DNA of 64,000 nt from positions 682,001 to 746,000 of the forward strand of contig OZ239146.1 in assembly GCA_965194515.1 (NCBI GenBank), given 5' to 3'. A program made the translations under genes and the position numbers. A model generated the notes under the pieces. That model ran no database searches. It saw only the letters and a program-made list of their open reading frames with translations, and was not told the origin of the DNA. The stretch comes from Acidimicrobilacustris europaeus (lineage in GTDB: Bacteria; Actinomycetota; Acidimicrobiia; Acidimicrobiales; Acidimicrobilacustridaceae). The stretch's first letter is position 1. The number at the start of each line of letters is the position of its first letter. Below, piece after piece: positions 59,873-64,000 of this stretch.

Positions 59873-60397
59873 ATGTCCGACGTTCCGCACCTTGATCACC
59901 TTTGGGCGGGGTGGCGATTGTCGTACATCGCCGCGGTGACGCAGCCCGGTGACACCTCGCTCGATCCCGACGAAAACGGTTCGCTCTTCGAACGCGTGCT
60001 CTCACTTCCTGATGACGAGGGCATGGTTGTTCATCGCGGCACGTCATGTTCAGTGCTTCTCAACGCGTACCCGTATACGAGCGGGCATTTACTTGTGGTG
60101 CCGAATCGTGCTGTCGCCGAACTCGAGGGCCTGACCGATGAGGAACTTGAAGAGATGGCGCATCTTTCAAGAGATGCAGTGATTGCGCTGAAGAGCGCCT
60201 ATCGCTGTGACGGAGTCAACGTTGGGCTGAACCTTGGTCGTGCTGCCGGCGCCGGTGTTCCCGATCATCTCCATACCCATGTCCTTCCTCGGTGGGATGC
60301 CGACAGCAACTTCATGACCTCGATTGCTCTTGCTCGTGTTCTGCCCGAGCCGCTCGATGCAACGCTGCAAAAAGTTCGAGCGGCGTGGCCCACCTGA
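59873..60397 (+). CDS. HIT-domain protein (Ap4A phosphorylase/hydrolase-like)
   Basis: The 174-residue protein has the histidine triad HLHTHVLPRWD near the C-terminus and NAYPYTSGHLLVVPNR upstream, the Fhit/Ap4A branch of the HIT family. It begins 3 nt after thrS. The thrS-HIT pairing is widespread in actinobacteria and could reflect removal of diadenosine polyphosphates made by aminoacyl-tRNA synthetases; that link is inference. Confidence 0.9.
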   Translation: MSDVPHLDHLWAGWRLSYIAAVTQPGDTSLDPDENGSLFERVLSLPDDEGMVVHRGTSCSVLLNAYPYTSGHLLVVPNRAVAELEGLTDEELEEMAHLSRDAVIALKSAYRCDGVNVGLNLGRAAGAGVPDHLHTHVLPRWDADSNFMTSIALARVLPEPLDATLQKVRAAWPT

Positions 60398-60462
60398 TCC
60401 ATCGCGACTGCCACAGTGAAGGCCTCCTGACCGTGGGTGTGCGACCGTGGCCCGCAGGGGGC

Positions 60463-60476
60463 TACGGTCCCATCTG
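60463..60476 (+). promoter_or_regulatory. TANNNT -10 hexamer before the two-helix membrane protein
   Basis: TACGGT at 60463-60468, 8-nt spacer, ATG 60477. Confidence 0.5.
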
Positions 60477-61010
60477 ATGTCTGACATGAACGACGCCACC
60501 GATTCCGCCTCGACTGCCCCATTGAACGATGCTGATATTCGTGACGCACTTCCCGAAGATCTGAATGCGGCGGGCTATGTCGGCCCTTACCTCTTCCCGA
60601 ACAACAATCGCCGCCGGGTTCCCGCGTATCTCTATTGGGCGATCTCTGCGATCTGCATTCTCATTTGGGTGCTTCGCCGCAGCAGTGATCCCGTTCTGAT
60701 TAATCAAGGCGTTGTCATTGCAGCGATTGTGCTGGCGTTGTTCGGCCTCTACAGCTTTGTTGCGGGTTGGAATCTGAAAGTCGACGAAAGCGACGCGCTC
60801 GTTGCTGCCACCAAGCAGGTTGGGTTCCCCGTCGGCCATGCTTCAGCGCAGATGGGCTGGCGCGGACTCCTTAGCCGACCAACATGGCGCATCCTGCTCT
60901 ACAGCGCGGAAGATCCGCCTGAAAAGCGCGGGCTTGTGCTCGTCGATGGCGTCGACGGTTCGATCGTCGAATGGTTCGTCGAAGACAACCCCGAGGACTG
61001 GGCCGAATAA
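60477..61010 (+). CDS. Hypothetical membrane protein with two helices and an acidic C-terminus
   Basis: The 177-residue protein has a cytosolic Asp/Ala-rich start (residues 1-35), a basic NNNRRRVPAYLYW element, and two transmembrane helices (about 48-62 and 75-95). A soluble C-terminal domain follows (WRILLYSAEDPPEKRGLVLVDGVDGSIVEWFVEDNPEDWAE). I do not recognise the family. It lies between the HIT gene and pgsA, in a place where most actinobacteria have no gene, and uses its own TACGGT hexamer. Confidence 0.65.
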   Translation: MSDMNDATDSASTAPLNDADIRDALPEDLNAAGYVGPYLFPNNNRRRVPAYLYWAISAICILIWVLRRSSDPVLINQGVVIAAIVLALFGLYSFVAGWNLKVDESDALVAATKQVGFPVGHASAQMGWRGLLSRPTWRILLYSAEDPPEKRGLVLVDGVDGSIVEWFVEDNPEDWAE

Positions 61011-61030
61011 CGCTTCGGGGCAGTTCTTGT

Positions 61031-61519
61031 TCAGCGAAGCGAAGCAATGATGCGCTCGACCTGAGCGAGCGCATCGACACCAACTTCAACGGCATCGCGC
61101 AATAGATCAAGCGCGCTGACCCTGGCATCGGCGACGACACCCGTGCGCGACCAGTCCTTGCCTTTGATGGACTCGGCCAAATCGGCAAGAGCCGTCACGC
61201 GTTCGGCGAACTGTTCCACTACCGCTTCGGTGGGTTCGTTCGTTGTTAGCTCGATGGAACGGAGCCGCCGGTTGGTCACAGCCGGGTGAAGCAGGGCGTC
61301 ATCGAGAATTGAGACATCGCTGAGACCCTTTTCGAGCACTGCGAGGGTGGCGGTCGCTCCGAGAATCGCCTCGATGGCTGAAACTCCGCCGGCGCCTAAT
61401 TGGTGGGCTCGTCCCTCGGTGGCCTCGTCGACCACGCCAAGAGCGGCGTTGACCCGTCGCGGAAGGGTGCGCAGGGCGACCACGGCATCGCCGGGCATAA
61501 GGGTCGAGTAGTCAGTCAT
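61031..61519 (-). CDS. Hypothetical all-alpha protein
   Basis: The 162-residue protein is helical throughout (VSAIEAILGATATLAVLEKGL and EAVVEQFAERVTALADLAESIKG), with neither signal nor membrane segment. The layout recalls DinB-like four-helix bundles, but I cannot see a metal triad, so no family is claimed. The start is ATG 61519, 6 nt after TAATCT; a GTG one codon earlier is in frame but would leave only 3 nt. It is divergent from pgsA. Confidence 0.55.
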   Translation of the reverse strand: MTDYSTLMPGDAVVALRTLPRRVNAALGVVDEATEGRAHQLGAGGVSAIEAILGATATLAVLEKGLSDVSILDDALLHPAVTNRRLRSIELTTNEPTEAVVEQFAERVTALADLAESIKGKDWSRTGVVADARVSALDLLRDAVEVGVDALAQVERIIASLR

Positions 61520-61531
61520 CACTGCAGATTA
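61520..61531 (-). promoter_or_regulatory. TANNNT -10 hexamer before the helical hypothetical gene
   Basis: On the minus strand TAATCT (61526-61531) lies 6 nt before ATG 61519. Confidence 0.5.
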
Positions 61532-61564
61532 GGGGCGTGCCGGGGTCGGCCAATGGCCCACTGC

Positions 61565-61576
61565 TACCCTTTCCCC
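61565..61576 (+). promoter_or_regulatory. TANNNT -10 hexamer before pgsA
   Basis: TACCCT at 61565-61570, 6-nt spacer, GTG 61577; no Shine-Dalgarno. Confidence 0.55.
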
Positions 61577-62269
61577 GTGCTTGACGGTCGTTGGCGAACC
61601 AATATCGAGAAGGGGTTGAAGCCGGTTGGAGCGAACTTGCTCAAACTGGGTTTCACCGCTGATCGCCTGACCGCCCTTGGCGTGGTCATGTCGGCGTGCG
61701 CTGCAGTGGCGATCGCAGCTGGCTTCTTACCGCTCGGGCTGCTCCTTCTGGTACTCACTGGTTTGCCCGATGCCCTCGATGGCGCCGTAGCAAAGGCAGC
61801 CGGCACCGATGGTCCTCGTGGTGCCTTCTTCGACTCTGTCGCCGACCGAGTGTCCGACACGATGTTGCTCGGTGGTGTGGCTTGGTATCTCGCCGATACC
61901 CACGGCGGGCTCATGCCCCTTCTGCCGATGGCCGTGCTCGGCGCTTCGCTCATCATCTCCTACGAACGGGCGAAGGCGGAAGCCCTCGGCTTTAACGCCA
62001 AGGGCGGCGTCATGGAGCGCGCTGAACGCGTCATCCTCCTTGGCTTAGGTCTTCTCTTTCCCGTTCTACTGATCCCAGTTCTTTGGGTCATGCTCGTTCT
62101 GACCATCGTGACTGCTGTGCAGCGCTTCGTGAAGGTATGGCGCCAGGCATCGCAGGAACGTCCGGTCGTTGCACCAACACGTCGCGCGTCTCGTCGCCGT
62201 GCTGCCCGCGTAACTCGCGCCGGGTCGTCACAGTGGCGTCAGAACCTTCAGGCGCGTCGACGCCGTTAG
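61577..62269 (+). CDS. pgsA: CDP-alcohol phosphatidyltransferase, probable phosphatidylinositol phosphate synthase
   Basis: The 230-residue membrane enzyme has the CDP-alcohol motif D-x2-DG-x2-A...G-x3-D-x3-D, read as DALDGAVAKAAG then GAFFDSVADRVSD, with lysine where arginine is common. Five or six helices follow, and a very basic C-terminal tail. In actinobacteria this gene position, before an acyltransferase and pimA, marks phosphatidylinositol phosphate synthase, which makes the lipid later mannosylated by PimA. GTG 61577 is the start; a longer frame from 61400 overlaps the divergent gene. Confidence 0.88.
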   Translation: MLDGRWRTNIEKGLKPVGANLLKLGFTADRLTALGVVMSACAAVAIAAGFLPLGLLLLVLTGLPDALDGAVAKAAGTDGPRGAFFDSVADRVSDTMLLGGVAWYLADTHGGLMPLLPMAVLGASLIISYERAKAEALGFNAKGGVMERAERVILLGLGLLFPVLLIPVLWVMLVLTIVTAVQRFVKVWRQASQERPVVAPTRRASRRRAARVTRAGSSQWRQNLQARRRR

Positions 62270-62275
62270 GCGCTC

Positions 62276-63232
62276 ATGGCGCTAGATCTGGTCACCGCGG
62301 CCTATCGCGCGGGTGCAGCGTTCACGCGGGCTGTGCCGCGTCCGTTCGCTGAGATCACTGCAAAAGGTTTAAGTCGTATCGCTGCCTCGGTATCGAAAGA
62401 GCGACGCATGCTTGTTGCGAGGCATCTTCATCGTGCCGATCCCACCCTTGAAGGCAAGGCACTCGACCGCGCCGTCGACGCCACGTTCGACAGTTACGCG
62501 CGTTACTGGGTCGATTCTTTTCGTCTACCGCAGTTAACTCCGGAACAAGTCGACTTCAGTTTTGCTTTTGAACAATTCGCCCATATTGCTGACGCACTAA
62601 AAGCCGGCAAGGGAGTGGTGGCGGTTATGCCGCACTTGGGTGGATGGGAGTGGGCCGCATTTTGGATGACGAAGGTGATGAAGATTCCCGTCACTGCGGT
62701 GGTCGAGTCGCTCGAACCTCCGGCCTTGTTTGAATTCTTCGTGGAGTTCCGTCGAGAAATCGGGCTGAATATCGTTCCGTTGGGGCCTGATGCAGGAAAC
62801 GAGATTCTGAAGGCGTTGAATTCGAATCAGGTCGTGTGTTTACTCGCCGACCGCGACATCATCGGTGACGGCATTGAGCTCGAGTTCTTTGGCGAAATCA
62901 CGACGATTCCCGCCGGCCCCGCAACGCTTGCATTGCGCACCGGTGCTGCACTCATTCCGTGTGCGGTCTATTTCGAAGGCCGAACGGGTCATCACGCTGT
63001 GGTTGAACCGCCTTTGGAAGTTGTTCGCGAGGGTCGACTTCGTGACGACGTGCGCCGAGTCACGATCGACTTGGCTGGTCGGCTCGAAGGTCTCATTCGC
63101 CATGCGCCGGAGCAGTGGCATCTGCAGCAACCGAATTGGCCGAGCGATTACGCCGAACTTGAGCGAATCGGTAAACCGCATCCCCGTCCCAAGCGTGGTC
63201 CGTCGTCACTTGCTGCTTGCGGCGGTGACTGA
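62276..63232 (+). CDS. Phosphatidylinositol mannoside acyltransferase-like (LpxL/HtrB family)
   Basis: The 318-residue protein has the acyltransferase motif MPHLGGWEWAAFW (His-x4-Glu), VCLLADRDIIGDGIELEFFGE and IPAGPATLALRTGAALIPCAVYFEG. Position between pgsA and pimA matches mycobacterial PatA (Rv2611c class), which acylates the mannose of PIM1. Gene symbol is withheld because substrate cannot be read. It starts 6 nt after pgsA and ends one base before pimA. Confidence 0.85.
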   Translation: MALDLVTAAYRAGAAFTRAVPRPFAEITAKGLSRIAASVSKERRMLVARHLHRADPTLEGKALDRAVDATFDSYARYWVDSFRLPQLTPEQVDFSFAFEQFAHIADALKAGKGVVAVMPHLGGWEWAAFWMTKVMKIPVTAVVESLEPPALFEFFVEFRREIGLNIVPLGPDAGNEILKALNSNQVVCLLADRDIIGDGIELEFFGEITTIPAGPATLALRTGAALIPCAVYFEGRTGHHAVVEPPLEVVREGRLRDDVRRVTIDLAGRLEGLIRHAPEQWHLQQPNWPSDYAELERIGKPHPRPKRGPSSLAACGGD

Positions 63233-63233
63233 C

Positions 63234-64000
63234 ATGCGTATCGGGATTGTTTGCCCCTACAGCCTCACCCTTCCAGGTGGTGTCCAAGGTCAGGTGTTGT
63301 CGTTAGCTCGAGCACTTCGTGCGCGCGGGCACGACGTTCGAGTCCTTGGTCCCTGTGATGGGCCACCACCTGATTCCGGAGTCACACCCTTGGGCGACAG
63401 TCTTCCGACTGCTGCCAACGGATCCGTCGCTCCGATTGCCCCCGACCCCTCGGCGCAATTGCGCACGATTCGAGCACTTCGCGACGAACGCTTCGATGTC
63501 GTGAATGTTCATGAACCGCTTGCGCCGGGAGTCAGCAATACGGCACTTCTGTTTAAGTCGCAACCGATCGTTGGCACTTTCCATGCGGCGGGGGAGAGCG
63601 CTGCCTACCGATGGCTTCAGCCTGTTGTTCGGTGGTTGGCGCGCAAGATTGATGTTCGTTGTGCCGTGTCCGCCGACGCTCGCGACATGGCAATCGAAGC
63701 GGTAGGCGGTTCCTACGAACTGCTCTTCAACGGTGTTGATCTTTCTCACTACGCCGGCCCGGCGATCGCGAAAGCGGAACCGCGCACGATTCTTTTCCTT
63801 GGCCGTCACGAACCGCGCAAGGGTCTCGCTGTACTGCTCGAAGCAATGGGTGAGCTTCCAGCGGGCGTTCGTCTTGTGGTGGCCAGCGACGGACCTGAGA
63901 CGGAAGAACTTCGCCGACGTGTCGCCGGAGACACGCGGATCGAATGGCTGGGTCGAATTTCGGAAGCGGAAAAGATCCAACGGCTTCGCTCTGCGGAGGT
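63234..64000 (+). CDS. pimA: Phosphatidylinositol alpha-mannosyltransferase PimA-like, 3' end outside window
   Basis: The frame is open from ATG 63234 to the window edge, 255 residues so far. It is a GT4 glycosyltransferase: MRIGIVCPYSLTLPGGVQGQ, VVNVHEPLAPGVS, GTFHAAGES, FNGVDLSHYAG and the C-domain LFLGRHEPRKGLAVLLEA. In mycobacteria PimA transfers the first mannose from GDP-mannose to phosphatidylinositol. Its N-terminal features (PGGVQ, HEPLAP) match PimA. The E-x7-E donor motif lies beyond the edge. It follows the acyltransferase gene after a single base. Confidence 0.9.
   Translation, partial: MRIGIVCPYSLTLPGGVQGQVLSLARALRARGHDVRVLGPCDGPPPDSGVTPLGDSLPTAANGSVAPIAPDPSAQLRTIRALRDERFDVVNVHEPLAPGVSNTALLFKSQPIVGTFHAAGESAAYRWLQPVVRWLARKIDVRCAVSADARDMAIEAVGGSYELLFNGVDLSHYAGPAIAKAEPRTILFLGRHEPRKGLAVLLEAMGELPAGVRLVVASDGPETEELRRRVAGDTRIEWLGRISEAEKIQRLRSAE

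Overview
The window is a gene-dense stretch of a free-living actinobacterial chromosome with moderately high G+C. It is almost entirely housekeeping and biosynthesis. Lineage markers are: two mycothiol genes (mshC, mshD), an NADPH:F420 reductase-like gene, a DprE2-UbiA-DprE1 decaprenyl-phosphoryl-arabinose operon, a thrS-HIT-pgsA-acyltransferase-pimA phosphatidylinositol-mannoside cluster, a PdtaR-type ANTAR regulator and a group II truncated hemoglobin. A stand-alone trpF, a complete type II fatty acid synthase operon and the apparent absence of whiA from its usual locus fit a deep branch such as Acidimicrobiia better than Streptomyces or Mycobacterium. That placement is inference. I see no prophage, insertion sequence, CRISPR array or rRNA operon.

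Layout. 1-6.3 kb: a truncated dimethylformamidase-like membrane-anchored protein, an acyl-CoA synthetase, a nucleotidyltransferase, rlmN, mshD and nth. 6.3-6.8 kb: an intergenic stretch with a candidate small RNA. 6.9-22.3 kb: a his-trp supercluster (hisDCBHA, a wrecked methyltransferase, hisF, hisI, trpE, trpC, trpB2, trpF, trpB, trpA), interrupted by a GroES-like gene, ygfZ, a J-domain protein and a monooxygenase-like gene; hisG, hisE, trpD and trpG are not here. 22.5-28.9 kb: HU, Bcp, a FabZ-like dehydratase, Ogt, then on the minus strand fabD-fabH-fabG-acpP-fabF behind a tRNA-Leu(CAA). 29-35.8 kb: pdtaR, polA, a methyltransferase, rpsA, a one-domain LuxR-type protein and coaE. 35.8-38.9 kb: dprE2-ubiA-dprE1. 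39-48.7 kb: uvrB, uvrA, nadA, uvrC, a methyltransferase and rapZ. 48.8-55.9 kb: gap-pgk-tpiA-secG, an orphan ABC ATPase, two CNNM/CorC-type membrane proteins and fabI. 56-64 kb: npdG, mshC, thrS, a HIT protein, pgsA, an acyltransferase and pimA (cut by the window edge).

The main cross-cutting signal is regulatory. About 25 start codons are preceded, at 6 to 9 nt, by a TANNNT (-10-like) hexamer and usually by no Shine-Dalgarno sequence. This is the architecture expected for leaderless mRNAs that begin at the start codon itself. A smaller set (hupB, gap, acpP, trpB2, fabI) has clear Shine-Dalgarno sequences. In one divergent pair the two -10 elements overlap in a perfect palindrome. Inside operons, genes are chained by 4-base ATGA or GTGA overlaps, and this pattern supports an unusual CTG start for trpC.

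Other points worth attention are the three-hairpin candidate small RNA upstream of the his cluster, a FabD fused to a lysine-less biotinyl-like domain, a DprE1 with alanine at the benzothiazinone-target cysteine position, a one-domain-length MshD, and the loss of yvcK and whiA from the uvrC-rapZ-gap locus.
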